This document shows, one piece after another, positions 21,864 through 31,176 of a stretch of DNA of 64,000 nt. The notes beneath the pieces were generated by a model. The model searched no databases, was not told the DNA's origin, and saw nothing but the letters and a program-made list of their open reading frames with translations. The DNA lies in the NCBI RefSeq assembly GCF_002224125.1, contig NZ_NCSM01000022.1, positions 638,885 to 702,884 on the forward strand, read 5' to 3'. The translations under genes were made by a program, and so were the position numbers. Numbering within the stretch: the first letter of the stretch is position 1; each line of letters opens with the position of its first letter. The DNA comes from Streptomyces sp. NBS 14/10. GTDB taxonomy: Bacteria; Actinomycetota; Actinomycetes; Streptomycetales; Streptomycetaceae.

Positions 21864-21991
21864 TTGGCCTTCAATAGCCGATCCCTACAAAATCCCGATG
21901 CCGGGCTGCTGGGATCACAACATCTGTCCGGGTGGAATCACCCTGACAGAGTGGCCGACAAGTCGATCTCCTCCCGCGCTGTATGCGGGAG
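21864..21991 (+). promoter_or_regulatory. candidate promoter and leader hairpin of the KAS gene
   Basis: TTGGCC (21864-21869) and TACAAA (21886-21891) with 16 bases between form a weak promoter in an unusually AT-rich patch. Further down, CTCCCGC (21971-21977) pairs with GCGGGAG (21985-21991) in a 7-bp stem, ending 30 bases before the start codon, where it could affect translation. Confidence 0.35.
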
Positions 21992-22021
21992 TTGTGTGTC
22001 CACTACACGGGGGTAGTTTCG

Positions 22022-23248
22022 ATGCGCGCTGACACCGACCAGGTGGTGGTCACCGGTCTCGGGGCCACCACACCGCTCGGCGGGGATGTGGCCTCGACAT
22101 GGTCCGGGATGCTGACGGGGAAATCCGGGATCAGCAGGATCGAGGAGGACTGGGCTCTCGATGCGCCCGTACGGATCGCGGGCCAACTGGCGGTCGACCC
22201 GTCCGAGGTCCTGGACCGGGTGCAGGCCCGGCGGATGGACCGCTGCCAGCAGATCGCGCTGATCGCCGCCCGCGAGGCATGGGCCGACGCGGGCGCCCCC
22301 GAGGTCGAGCCGGAGCGGCTGGCCGTGGCCATCGGCACGGGCACCGGGGGCACGCTGACCATGCTCCGCCAGAACGACATCATGGACTCCTCCGGGATGC
22401 GGCGGATGTCCCCGCACTCCGTCCCCATGCTGATGGCGAACGGCCCCGCCGCCTTGATCAGCATCGAACTCGGCGCGCGCGGCGGCGCCCACGCCCCGGT
22501 CAGCGCCTGCGCCTCGGGAGCCGAGGCCATCGCGCTGGGATTGGACCTGATCCGCCTCGGCCGGGCCGACGTCGTCGTCGCGGGCGGCACCGAGGCCTGC
22601 GTCAACCCCCTGGTGCTGGCCGGGTTCGCCCAGGCCAGGGCGCACTCTACGCGCAATGACGAACCCGAGCAGGCGTCCCGGCCCTTCGACGTCGACCGCG
22701 ACGGCTTCGTCATCGGCGAGGGGGCGGCCATTGTCGTCCTGGAGCGCGCCGAGTTCGCCGCCGCCCGGGCGGCCCGCGCCCATGCGGCGCTCGCCGGGGC
22801 CGGGGTCACCTCGGACGCCCACCACATCACCGCCGCGAGCCCCGAGGGTCAGGTCCGCGCCATGCGTATGGCGTTGGCCGCCGCGGAGCTGACCCCGCTG
22901 GCGATCGAGCACATCCACGCCCATGCGACCTCGACGCCCATGGGCGATCTCGCCGAGGCGGAGTCGATCGCCGAGGCCATCGGCGTCCATCCGTCCGTGA
23001 CCGCGACCAAGTCCATGACCGGCCACCTCTTCGGCGCGGCGGGGGCGGTGGGCGCGCTCGCCGCGATCCTCGCGGTGCGCGACGGGGTGATCCCCGCGAC
23101 CCAGAACGTCGACGCCCTCGACCCACGGGTCAAGCTCGACGTGGTCACGGGGCAGCCCCGACGAGGTGCGGCGCCGGCCGCGGCGCTGACCAACTCCTTC
23201 GGATTCGGCGGCCACAACACCTCGCTCGTGTTCACCACCGCACCCTGA
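22022..23248 (+). CDS. beta-ketoacyl-ACP synthase II-type condensing enzyme (FabF-like)
   Basis: 408 aa. Condenses acyl groups with malonyl-ACP. The catalytic triad is intact: Cys163 in [11 protein letters not shown], His301 in [11 protein letters not shown] and His335 in [12 protein letters not shown], with Lys330. The usual NAHGTSTPLGD motif is altered to [11 protein letters not shown]. The gene stands alone, with no acyl carrier protein, FabD or FabH beside it, so it is not the main fatty-acid operon copy; it may serve a special lipid or polyketide. The ATG start at 22022 follows a GGGGGT about 8 bases upstream. The stop is inside a 15-nt tandem repeat. Confidence 0.9.
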   Translation: MRADTDQVVVTGLGATTPLGGDVASTWSGMLTGKSGISRIEEDWALDAPVRIAGQLAVDPSEVLDRVQARRMDRCQQIALIAAREAWADAGAPEVEPERLAVAIGTGTGGTLTMLRQNDIMDSSGMRRMSPHSVPMLMANGPAALISIELGARGGAHAPVSACASGAEAIALGLDLIRLGRADVVVAGGTEACVNPLVLAGFAQARAHSTRNDEPEQASRPFDVDRDGFVIGEGAAIVVLERAEFAAARAARAHAALAGAGVTSDAHHITAASPEGQVRAMRMALAAAELTPLAIEHIHAHATSTPMGDLAEAESIAEAIGVHPSVTATKSMTGHLFGAAGAVGALAAILAVRDGVIPATQNVDALDPRVKLDVVTGQPRRGAAPAAALTNSFGFGGHNTSLVFTTAP

Positions 23249-23277
23249 ACCGCCGCACCCTGAACCGCCGCACCTGA
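23234..23277 (+). repeat. 15-nt tandem repeat x3 containing the KAS stop codon
   Basis: ACCACCGCACCCTGA (23234-23248, the end of the gene with its stop), ACCGCCGCACCCTGA (23249-23263) and a 14-base copy ACCGCCGCACCTGA (23264-23277). Each unit ends in TGA. Confidence 0.88.
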
Positions 23278-23289
23278 ACCACCGCGGCC

Positions 23290-24336
23290 TTACGGGTTCT
23301 CGCGCAGCGTCAGCCCGTAGAAGTCCACCTGGTAGTCGTCCACGGTCTGGGCGTGGTCCGAAAGGCTCAGGTCCTTCGGCGACGACACGCCCAGGCCGCG
23401 GAGGGTGTCGACGAGCAACCGGGCCAGCCGGGGGCCGTCGGTGTCATCCGGGCCGAAGACACCGGAGTGGTGCGTCCAGTCGATCCAGTGGGAGAGCCGC
23501 GCGGGCGTGGTGGCCTCCGGGATCCAGCCCAGGGAGGCCGGGTCGGTGCCGGAGCCCGCGCCGTCCAGCTCCTCCGTGCTGTAGACGATCTCCAGCTGGT
23601 CGCCGCAGACGATATGGAAGACGACCGGCCCGTAGGCGCCCGGCACCAGCGCGTGGATGCCGAGGTCGAGACCGATGCCCAGGGCGCTGGTCGCGGCCGG
23701 GAGCGAGCCCAGGAAGTCGGTCAGCGCGGTGGTGTAGACGTCCCAGTCGTCCGTCCGCCAGTAACCGGGGAAGCCCAGGCCCCCGTTGGCCGAGACCCGG
23801 CGGGAGCCGAAGAAGCCGCCGATCGCGTGGGCCTCGCCGTGGCCCTGCCGCCAGAACCAGTTCTCCGCCGGGTCGGTCGGCTGGAGCAGCAGCTCCGGCC
23901 CCCGCTCCCCCGCGCGCAGCTCCAGGGTGTCGGGCTTTCCGCGCCACCGCAGAAACGGGCTCCCCCACACCGGCGTGGACTCGTAGAACGGCCCGAGGTC
24001 TCCGTACGCCCCCATGATGGACGCGCGCCCGAACGCCTCCGTCAGCGTCTCCGCCGCCCTGCGGAAGCTCTCCGCCTTGGCGGCGGCCCCGCCCGCTACC
24101 AGCTCGACCGGCACACGGAGCCCGACGAACTCCTCGCCGTCATGCACGAAGTCCGTCTCGTACTTCCCCGTCGGCCGCAGCCACGCCTCGCCCGCGTCCC
24201 CCGCGGCCTCGCGCCACTCCCATCCGAGCGACGAGACCAGCGCCCGCAGCGCGGGCTGCCGCCACCCTCCGGTGTCCGCGTCCCTGAGCCGCCGCGCCAC
24301 CTCGGCCAGCCGCTCGCCCTCCAGCGTCACCGTCAC
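23290..24336 (-). CDS. conserved protein of unknown function
   Basis: 348 aa, soluble, no signal peptide or membrane helix. I do not recognise a catalytic motif. The first 50 residues (VTLEGERLAEVARRLRDAD, then ALVSSLGWEWREA) look helical; the rest is rich in Trp and aromatic residues (PENWFWRQGHGEAHAIGGFFG, YWRTDDWDVYTTALTDFLGSLP) and may be a double alpha/beta domain of the type found in Streptomyces DUF6301-like proteins; that family guess is weak. GTG at 24336 has AGGGGG 7 bases upstream. Convergent with the KAS gene, and divergent from the PLP enzyme at 24433. Codon use is like its neighbours, so it is a real gene. Confidence 0.7.
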   Translation of the reverse strand: MTVTLEGERLAEVARRLRDADTGGWRQPALRALVSSLGWEWREAAGDAGEAWLRPTGKYETDFVHDGEEFVGLRVPVELVAGGAAAKAESFRRAAETLTEAFGRASIMGAYGDLGPFYESTPVWGSPFLRWRGKPDTLELRAGERGPELLLQPTDPAENWFWRQGHGEAHAIGGFFGSRRVSANGGLGFPGYWRTDDWDVYTTALTDFLGSLPAATSALGIGLDLGIHALVPGAYGPVVFHIVCGDQLEIVYSTEELDGAGSGTDPASLGWIPEATTPARLSHWIDWTHHSGVFGPDDTDGPRLARLLVDTLRGLGVSSPKDLSLSDHAQTVDDYQVDFYGLTLRENP

Positions 24337-24432
24337 GTCCGAACCCCCTGTTACGCAGTGCACTTGACGCCTTCGACGATGCCATACGGCACCGACAACG
24401 CGCCCCGGGCCCCCTGGGTAGGGTCGGTGCCC

Positions 24433-25515
24433 ATGACCTCGGAGCACCTGGGCGCCTGGGCGGCGGACGCGATCCGGCGCCTCCACGCGGAAGGCCGCGC
24501 CCACGGCCCGACCCCCCTCCGCCCACTCCCGCTCCCCGCGCTGCCGGACATTCAGGTCTACCTCAAGGACGAGTCCGCGCACCCCACCGGCAGCGTGAAA
24601 CACCGCCTGGTACGGGCCATGTTCCGCCGGGCGATCACAAGCGGCCGGATCACGGCGGACACCACGGTGGTCGCCGCCACCGGCGGCGCGGTCGCCGTCG
24701 CGGGGGCCCACTTCGCGCGGCTGCTCGACCTTTCGTTCCGCGCCGTCGTACCCGCGAAGACCCCGGCGGACGCCCTGGTCCGTATCGAGCGGGAGGGCGG
24801 CCGGTGGCAGCCGGCCGAACAGCCGCCGGCCGCGGTGCAGCAGGAGGCCCGCGCGCTGGCCGAGCGGCTGGGCGGACACTTCCTGGACCACTTCACCGAC
24901 GCCGGACCGGCCCTGGCCGAATGCGGCGAGCCGACGATCGCCGACGAGATCTTCGAGCAGTTGCGCGCGGAGCCGCACCCGGTGCCCGCATGGATCGTGA
25001 CGGGCGCCGCGACCGGCGCCACCTCGGCCTCGATCGGCCGCCGACTACGGCACCACGGCCACCCCACCCGGCTGGCCGTGGTGGACCCGGAGAACTCCGC
25101 CTACTTCCCCGCGTGGGCGAGCGACTGCCGCGACTACGCCACCGGAATGCCCTCCCGGATCCCCGGCATCGGCCGCCCCCGCACCGAGCCCGGCTTTCTG
25201 CCGAGCGTGATCGACCTGGTGATCCCGGTCCCGGACGCCGCGTCCATCGCGGCCCTGCGGTGGCTCCACGACACGGCCGGCGTCCCGGCCGGCCCGGCGG
25301 CCGGCACCGGTCTGTGGGGCGTATGCCACCTCGTGTCGCGGATGCGCGCGGCGGGGGCGCGGGGCAGCGTGGTCAGCCTCGTCGGCGACCACGCCGAGCC
25401 GTACCGGAACACCCATCTGGACCCGGAGTGGGTACGCGCGCGGGGGTTCGACCCCGGGCCGTACGCGGACGCCGTCGAGCGGTTCGCCACCACGGGGGAA
25501 TGGGACGCCGGTTAG
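24433..25515 (+). CDS. cysteine synthase-like PLP enzyme (fold type II)
   Basis: 360 aa. The PLP lysine is Lys56 in KDESAHPTGSVKHRLVRAMF; the canonical cysteine synthase motif is GSxKDR, so Asp to His after the lysine is a subfamily mark. A glycine/threonine phosphate loop (VTGAATGATSASIGRRLR) and the C-terminal SVVSLVGDHAEPY follow. The reaction should be beta-replacement or beta-elimination on a serine or acetylserine-type substrate, but the true substrate is unknown. The start ATG 24433 is preferred (MTSEHLGAWA); an in-frame ATG at 24379 has no ribosome site. Not in an operon. Confidence 0.8.
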   Translation: MTSEHLGAWAADAIRRLHAEGRAHGPTPLRPLPLPALPDIQVYLKDESAHPTGSVKHRLVRAMFRRAITSGRITADTTVVAATGGAVAVAGAHFARLLDLSFRAVVPAKTPADALVRIEREGGRWQPAEQPPAAVQQEARALAERLGGHFLDHFTDAGPALAECGEPTIADEIFEQLRAEPHPVPAWIVTGAATGATSASIGRRLRHHGHPTRLAVVDPENSAYFPAWASDCRDYATGMPSRIPGIGRPRTEPGFLPSVIDLVIPVPDAASIAALRWLHDTAGVPAGPAAGTGLWGVCHLVSRMRAAGARGSVVSLVGDHAEPYRNTHLDPEWVRARGFDPGPYADAVERFATTGEWDAG

Positions 25516-25544
25516 CAGCGCCGCCCGCCCGGCGCATGGGGGTG

Positions 25545-27065
25545 TCAGCCGGCGCGGCGCAGCCGGATGACGTTCCAGGAGACGGGCGGCAGGTGCACCG
25601 CGAGACGGCCGTCGGTGACGGGGGCGGTGCCGGCCTCGCGCGGGCGGACCCGGCCAGGAGCGTCCTGGGTGTTGGCCGCGCGAATGTCGGGGTCGCTCAG
25701 CACCGAGTGCTCGACAGGCACGTATCCGGTGAATGCCCTGAGGTCCAGGGCGAGTTCGACGTCCTCGACCTGATGCCGGTTCACGGCGAACACGGTGAGC
25801 TCGTCGGGGTCGTTGGCGCCGGCGATGTGGGTGGCGACGGCGTCGACGACGGGGACCTCGCCGAAGCGGTTCGTCTCGTACGTCGGCGAGACCGGTTCGA
25901 CGCGCAGCACGGTGCCCCGGGCGTGGCGGGCGGCCTGGGCGAAGGGGTGGAAGGTGGTCTGCCGCCAGCTCGGGCCGTCCGCCTCACTGCGGATGGGGGC
26001 GATGACGTTGACGAGCTGGGCGAGGCTGGCGGCGGTGACGCGGTCGCTGTTGCGCAGCAGGCTGATCAGCAGCCCGCCGACGACGACGGCGTCGGCGACG
26101 TTGTACTCGTCCTCGATCACACGCGGGGCGACGGCCCACTCGGCGGGCTTCCCCTGCGCCTCGAAGCGGGTGTTGTACCAGACGTTCCACTCGTCGAAGG
26201 AGAGGTTGATCCGCTTCTTCTTGCGCTGCTTGGCCCGGATGTGGTCGGCGGTGGCGACCACCGACTCGACGAACTGGTCCATGTCGACCGCGGAGGCGAG
26301 GAAGCTGCCGAGGTCGCCGTCGATCTCCTCGTAGTAGGCGTGGCAGGAGACGTAGTCGACCTGGTCGTACGCCTCCTCCAGGACGGTCGCCTCCCAGGCG
26401 CCGAAGGTCGGCATGGCGGAGCTGGAGCTGCCGCACGCGACCAGTTCCAGGTCGGGGTCGATCATGCGCATGGCACGGGCGGTCTCGGCGGCCAGCCGGC
26501 CGTACTCGGCGGCGGTCTTGTGGCCGGTCTGCCAGGGCCCGTCCAGCTCGTTGCCCAGGCACCACATGCGGATGCCGAAGGGGTCCCGGGCGCCGTTCTT
26601 GATCCGCTGGTCGGACCAGGCGGTGCCGCCGGGGTGGTTGCAGTACTCCAGCAGGTCGAGGGCCTCCTGGACACCGCGGGTGCCGAGGTTGAGCGCCATC
26701 ATCGGCTCGACGCCCGCCTTGGCCGCCCAGTTGGTGAACTCGTGCAGGCCAAAGGCGTTGGTCTCGGTGCTGTGCCAGGCCAGGTCGAGGCGGGTGGGCC
26801 GCTCGGCGACCGGCCCGACGCTGTCCTCCCAGCGGAAGCCGGAGACGAAGTTGCCGCCGGGATAGCGGACGGTGGTCACGCCCAGTTCGCGCACCAGGTC
26901 GAGGACGTCACGGCGCAGACCGTCCTCGTCGGCGTGCGGATGGCCGGGCTCGTAGATGCCGGTGTAGACGCAGCGGCCCATGTGCTCGACGAAGGAGCCG
27001 AACGTACGGGGACTCACGTCGGCGACACGGAAGGCGGGGTCGACGGTCAGGGAGGCGTGCAGCAT
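25545..27065 (-). CDS. alpha-L-arabinofuranosidase, GH51, intracellular
   Basis: 506 aa. Removes arabinofuranosyl groups from arabinoxylan- or arabinan-derived oligosaccharides. Acid/base Glu173 is in RMWCLGNELDGPW and nucleophile Glu292 in NLSFDEWNVWY, both classic GH51 signatures. There is no signal peptide, so it acts on imported oligosaccharides. The start is ATG 27065 (MLHASLTVDPAF), where GGAG lies 8 bases upstream. It follows the two-permease sugar importer by 55 bases and is the last gene of that operon, so uptake and cleavage are linked. Close relatives in Streptomyces are called abfA. Confidence 0.95.
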   Translation of the reverse strand: MLHASLTVDPAFRVADVSPRTFGSFVEHMGRCVYTGIYEPGHPHADEDGLRRDVLDLVRELGVTTVRYPGGNFVSGFRWEDSVGPVAERPTRLDLAWHSTETNAFGLHEFTNWAAKAGVEPMMALNLGTRGVQEALDLLEYCNHPGGTAWSDQRIKNGARDPFGIRMWCLGNELDGPWQTGHKTAAEYGRLAAETARAMRMIDPDLELVACGSSSSAMPTFGAWEATVLEEAYDQVDYVSCHAYYEEIDGDLGSFLASAVDMDQFVESVVATADHIRAKQRKKKRINLSFDEWNVWYNTRFEAQGKPAEWAVAPRVIEDEYNVADAVVVGGLLISLLRNSDRVTAASLAQLVNVIAPIRSEADGPSWRQTTFHPFAQAARHARGTVLRVEPVSPTYETNRFGEVPVVDAVATHIAGANDPDELTVFAVNRHQVEDVELALDLRAFTGYVPVEHSVLSDPDIRAANTQDAPGRVRPREAGTAPVTDGRLAVHLPPVSWNVIRLRRAG

Positions 27066-27120
27066 GAAGGTCGCTCCGGAAGGTGCGCGAAAAAGAGGGG
27101 AAACGGGCAGGCCCGCCACG

Positions 27121-28023
27121 TCACTTGAGGCTTCCGACGGTCAGACCGCCGCGCCAGTACCGCTGGAGGAGGAGGAAGGTGACGATGAGCGGCAGGATCG
27201 CCACCAGGGAACCCGCGATGACCAGAGTGAACAGCGCGTTGGCGCCGGACTGGATCATCGCGCCCTCGTACCAGGACTGCAGGCCGACGGTGAGCGGGAA
27301 GAGCTTGTCGTTGTTGAGCATCACCAGCGGCAGGAAGAAGTTGTTCCAGGTGCCGACCATGGAGAACAGCAGCACGGTGACGAGCGCCGGCTTCAGGGTC
27401 GGCAGCGCCACCGACCACAGCACACGCATCTCACCGGCCCCGTCCATACGGGCCGCCTCCAGCAGCTCGTCCGGCAGGGACTCCTGCACGTAGACCCGCA
27501 CCAGGTAGACGCCGAACGGGTTGAGCAACTGGGGCAGGATGACCGCCCACATGGTGTTCGTCAGCGCGACCTTGCTCAGCAGCAGGTAGGTGGGGATGGC
27601 CAGCGCGGTGGCGGGCACCATGATGGCGCCGAGGAGGCTGGAGAAGAGCAGGTTCCGGCCGGGGAAGCGGTACTTGGCGAAGGCGTAGCCCGCGAGGGTC
27701 GCCACGGCGGTGGCACCCACCCCGCTCACGCCCGCGTAGATGGCGGTGTTGCCCATCCAGCGCAGGTACTCGCCGTCGTTGTAGGTGAACAGTTGCTGGA
27801 GGTTGGTGAAGAAGGAGCCCGGCGAGTGGAACCACAGGGCGGCGGTGGAGAACAGCGCGTCGTTGTCCTTGGTGGCGGCGACGACCAGCCACCAGAACGG
27901 CATCAGGAAGTAGAGGATCATCGCCACCATCACGACGTTGACGGTGACGCGTCCGCGGGCGCCTGACCGGCGGTGTACGGCCGGAGAGGTGACGGCGGGG
28001 GCGGGGGCTGTGGCGGTCGTCAC
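27121..28023 (-). CDS. carbohydrate ABC transporter permease (MalG-like)
   Basis: 300 aa, six membrane helices after a 30-residue Ala/Pro/Thr-rich head. The EAA loop is LLEAARMDGAGEMRVLWSVALP and the protein ends YWRGGLTVGSLK, typical of CUT1 sugar importers. GTG at 28023 overlaps the first permease stop (GTGA) with GGAG 9 bases upstream. Confidence 0.94.
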   Translation of the reverse strand: MTTATAPAPAVTSPAVHRRSGARGRVTVNVVMVAMILYFLMPFWWLVVAATKDNDALFSTAALWFHSPGSFFTNLQQLFTYNDGEYLRWMGNTAIYAGVSGVGATAVATLAGYAFAKYRFPGRNLLFSSLLGAIMVPATALAIPTYLLLSKVALTNTMWAVILPQLLNPFGVYLVRVYVQESLPDELLEAARMDGAGEMRVLWSVALPTLKPALVTVLLFSMVGTWNNFFLPLVMLNNDKLFPLTVGLQSWYEGAMIQSGANALFTLVIAGSLVAILPLIVTFLLLQRYWRGGLTVGSLK

Positions 28024-29003
28024 TTCAGTCCGCTCCTCTTGCGTGTGGCGAACAGGAAGAAGTAGGAGCCGATGAAGACCACCGCTCCGAGGGAGAAGGA
28101 GATGGCGGCGGAGTAGTTGAACTCCGAGTACTGGAACGCCAGGTTGTACGCGTACAGGTTCGGCGTGTAGTCCGGCGTGATCACCGAGGAGGCGGTCTTC
28201 TCCAGGACCCGCGGCTCGGTGAAGAACTGCAGGGTGCCGATGAGGGTGAACATCAGGGTGAGCACCAGCGCCGAGGAGATCATCGGGATCTTGATGCGCA
28301 GGGCCGTCTGGATCCGGCCGGCGCCGTCGAGCTTCGCCGCCTCGTAGACCTCGCGGGGCAGGCCCTGGAGGGCGGCGTACAGGACGATCATGTTGTAGCC
28401 GGTCCACTGCCAGGTCACGACGTTGCCGAGCGAGGTCAGTATCAGACTGTGCGAGAGCAGGTCGACCTTGCCAAGACCGAGCGAGTTGCTGATCGAGTTC
28501 ACCGGGCCGAAGGTCGGGCTGTACAGGAAGCCCCACATCAGCGCGCCGATCACCGCGGGCACGGCGTACGGCATGAACAGGGTCAGCCGGAAGACCTTGG
28601 CGAGCCGGCTCGTCACCTCGTCGATGATCAGCGCGCCGAGCAGGGCGAAGCCGAGCATCACCGGGATCTGCACCACACCGAAGACGACCACCCTGCGCAC
28701 GCCGGACAGGAAGTGCGGGTCGGTGAAGGTCTGCTTGTAGTTGTCGAACCAGCTGAAGTGTTCGCCGCCGACCAGGGTGGAGGTCTTGAGGCTGAGCCAG
28801 AAGGCGTAGCCCAGCGGGGCCACCAGGAAGGCCAGGAAGAGCAGGAGGAACGGGCTGACCAGCAACAGGCCCATGCCCTTGTGCCGGGTGCGGGCGGACA
28901 GCCCGCCGGTGCGCCGCCCCGCTGCGGGAGTGCGAAGTCCCTTCGCAGGGGCGGTACTCGGCGGCGCCGTCGCGGTGGATCCCTGCTGTCGGAGCAGGCT
29001 CAT
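28020..29003 (-). CDS. carbohydrate ABC transporter permease (MalF-like)
   Basis: 327 aa, six helices starting at about residue 48 (GLLLVSPFLLLFLAFLVAPLGYAF). The EAA loop is VYEAAKLDGAGRIQTALRIKIP. ATG at 29003 is used: AAGGAG lies five bases upstream, whereas the adjoining GTG at 29006 would be too close. The partner is the MalG-like permease. No ATPase gene lies in this cluster, so the pair probably relies on a shared ATPase of the MsiK kind. Confidence 0.94.
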   Translation of the reverse strand: MSLLRQQGSTATAPPSTAPAKGLRTPAAGRRTGGLSARTRHKGMGLLLVSPFLLLFLAFLVAPLGYAFWLSLKTSTLVGGEHFSWFDNYKQTFTDPHFLSGVRRVVVFGVVQIPVMLGFALLGALIIDEVTSRLAKVFRLTLFMPYAVPAVIGALMWGFLYSPTFGPVNSISNSLGLGKVDLLSHSLILTSLGNVVTWQWTGYNMIVLYAALQGLPREVYEAAKLDGAGRIQTALRIKIPMISSALVLTLMFTLIGTLQFFTEPRVLEKTASSVITPDYTPNLYAYNLAFQYSEFNYSAAISFSLGAVVFIGSYFFLFATRKRSGLK

Positions 29004-29100
29004 CACTTCTCCTTGCGCGTCGTGCGGGCCCCCGCCGGCGGCGGACGTGCCAGGCGCGGGGCGCCGGCGGGGGCGGTGGTGACTGGGGCACTCGGGCCGG

Positions 29101-30450
29101 TTACTTGTTGACCTTGAATCCCTGCTTGGCCGCGTAGGAGGTCACCTGGTCCTGGACGTTGTCGTTCACGGCGGACCAGTCGGTCGAGCCCTGGACGGCC
29201 TTGCCCACCTCACTGGTGTCGGTGTTGTAGGCGTAGTCCTGGAACGGGCTCCAGTCGAAGGTCCCGATGCCGTTCGCGGCGGGCACGAACACCTTGTTGA
29301 TCTGCTGGCCGCCGAAGAAGTCGTACTTCTTGTCCTTGAAGTACGCCCCGTTGAGGATCGGGTTGGACAGCGGGAAGAGGTAGGCCTGGTCGATGCCGAT
29401 CTTCCAGGCGGCCTTGGAGGTACCGAAGAGCTCCCGGGCGACCTCGGTGGCCTCCTTCGGGTGCTGGGTCTGCGAGGTCACGGAGAAGCTCGACCCGCCC
29501 CAGTCACCCTGCGCGTTGTCGCCCGCCGTCCACTGCGGCAGCGGTGCGACGCGCCACTTGCCCGCGGTCTTCTTGGCGACGCTGGAGAGGTAGCCCGGAC
29601 CCCATCCGGCCGCGATGTAGGTGGCGTACTTGCCGGTGCTGAGACCGTTGTAGAAGTCGGTGGTGCCGTACGACGTGGTGTCGACCAGCTTGTTCTTGAC
29701 CAGGTCGCCCCAGTAGTCGTACACCTTCTTGGCACCGGCGTCGTTCATGTTGACCCCGATGTTCGGCAACTTGCTCGCCGAGTAGGTGTAGGGGCGGGAA
29801 CCGGCCTGCCACATCAGCCCCTGGCGCCAGCCGCCGGCCGACTCGTCGGGCCCGAAGTCGGTCATGTACGCCTTCGGGTCGGCCTTGTGCAGCTTGGCGG
29901 CCTCCTCCTTGTACTCCGCCCAGGTCGTCGGGACCTTCAGGTTGTACTTCTTGAAGAGGTCGGCCCGGTACATCATCGCCATCGGGCCGCCGTCGACCGG
30001 GATGGCGTAGACGTGGTCGCCGTCGGAGGCCTGGTTCCAGGCCCAGGAGACGTACTTGTCCTTGTCCGCGCCCGCCCCGTACTTGCCCATGTCGAGCAGG
30101 CCCTTGCTGAGCTGGATCGTCGGCAGCTCCTGGAATTCCAGCATGACGACGTCCGGGGCGCCCTGGCCCGCCTTCAGCGCGGTCTTCAGCTTGGTGTACT
30201 CGTCCTGGCCCACACCGGCCTGCACCCAGTCGACCTGGACGTCCTTGTGGGTCTTGTTGAACTCCGCGACGACCTGCTTGAACTGTGGGTACCACGCCCA
30301 CACCTTGATGTGCACCGGGCCGCTCTGCGTGCCGCCGGAGCCGCTGCCGCCGCCGGAGCCGCAGGCCGCGAGGAGCACGCCGGCGAGGGCGGCGGAGGTC
30401 GCCGCGACCGCGGTCCGGCGCAGGGAACGGGGCTGTTTGGTGGACGACAT
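29101..30450 (-). CDS. sugar ABC transporter substrate-binding lipoprotein
   Basis: 449 aa. The signal peptide ends in the lipobox LLAAC (Cys30), followed by a Gly/Ser linker. The mature domain (HIKVWAWYPQFKQVVAEFNKTH) is a CUT1-type solute-binding fold. Given the GH51 enzyme in the same operon, the ligand is probably an arabino- or arabinoxylo-oligosaccharide. AGGAG lies seven bases before the ATG. It is the first gene of the operon; a 756-base intergenic region upstream separates it from the divergent LacI regulator. Gap to the MalF-like gene is 97 bases. Confidence 0.92.
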   Translation of the reverse strand: MSSTKQPRSLRRTAVAATSAALAGVLLAACGSGGGSGSGGTQSGPVHIKVWAWYPQFKQVVAEFNKTHKDVQVDWVQAGVGQDEYTKLKTALKAGQGAPDVVMLEFQELPTIQLSKGLLDMGKYGAGADKDKYVSWAWNQASDGDHVYAIPVDGGPMAMMYRADLFKKYNLKVPTTWAEYKEEAAKLHKADPKAYMTDFGPDESAGGWRQGLMWQAGSRPYTYSASKLPNIGVNMNDAGAKKVYDYWGDLVKNKLVDTTSYGTTDFYNGLSTGKYATYIAAGWGPGYLSSVAKKTAGKWRVAPLPQWTAGDNAQGDWGGSSFSVTSQTQHPKEATEVARELFGTSKAAWKIGIDQAYLFPLSNPILNGAYFKDKKYDFFGGQQINKVFVPAANGIGTFDWSPFQDYAYNTDTSEVGKAVQGSTDWSAVNDNVQDQVTSYAAKQGFKVNK

Positions 30451-30794
30451 GGGCTTTCTCCTGGGTGAGGTGCCTGAGGGGCAGGAAGAAAAGGGAGGTG
30501 TGGCTGGGTGCCGCCCTCCCGGCGGGAGGAGCGGGGCTCGGAGGAAGGGGGCGGGCGGCCGGGGCACACGAAGGCGTCCAGGCGCCGGTCGCCCGTGAGC
30601 GCGGCGGCTCCGATGCCGGGCATCGTGTGTTGCCGAGCGGACGGGACCCAAGGTGCTGCCGGCCCGGGGATCTGGGCGGGGCGGACGTCAGTGGACGCGG
30701 CGGGGTGTGCGTACGTGACGTCGGGGGAAGTGGGGATGGACCGGCACGGACCGGGTCTGTCGGCACCGCAAGTCCTCACGGCGGATGCCGTTGT

Positions 30795-30823
30795 GATCTC
30801 GAACGTCGTTTGAGATCTCGAAC
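30795..30823. promoter_or_regulatory. GATCTCGAAC direct repeat pair, possible operator
   Basis: Two exact copies of GATCTCGAAC (30795-30804 and 30814-30823) are 19 bases apart, close to two helical turns. The span also forms overlapping imperfect palindromes: TCTCGAACG with CGTTTGAGA, and GTTTGAGATCTCGAAC with one mismatched pair. It lies about 345 bases upstream of the importer operon. Confidence 0.45.
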
Positions 30824-31110
30824 ATGAAGAAACCGGGCGTCGTCAGGCCACGGCGAGTAAAGAAGGGCCACCCTGTCCAGGGCGGACGACTACCGAACCG
30901 GAAGCGGTCGCTGATGTCACTACGGCTCCTACTGATCGTCCCCCGCGAGCACTCCAGGGGATCCGGTCCGTGGCGCGGCGACACCTCGGACCTGTGCCCG
31001 GCTCCGGCGGCCACACACCCTGGACCGGGCACGCACAGCCGTCGACGGACAGCGCCCCATCACGAGAAGAAGCGGTACCCGATCATCCACTCGGGCCGCC
31101 GCTGCTACGC

Positions 31111-31126
31111 TCTGCAGCGCTGCAGA
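31111..31126. promoter_or_regulatory. perfect 16-bp palindrome upstream of lacI
   Basis: TCTGCAGCGCTGCAGA is perfectly self-complementary, with the central CG step common in LacI-family sites. It lies 81 bases before the regulator start, next to the -10-like TACGCT, and may be an autoregulatory site. Confidence 0.5.
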
Positions 31127-31165
31127 AGTCTTAACCGAGGGATTGCCACGCTGCAAGAGCTTGGG

Positions 31166-31176
31166 CGAAACTTTCC
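31166..31176. promoter_or_regulatory. CGAAACTTTC element (xylanase-promoter-like box)
   Basis: CGAAACTTTCC matches ten of eleven bases of the CGAAACTTTCG element described upstream of Streptomyces xylanase genes and bound by LacI-type hemicellulose regulators. It lies 30 bases before the LacI start codon. The functional link is inferred. Confidence 0.55.
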
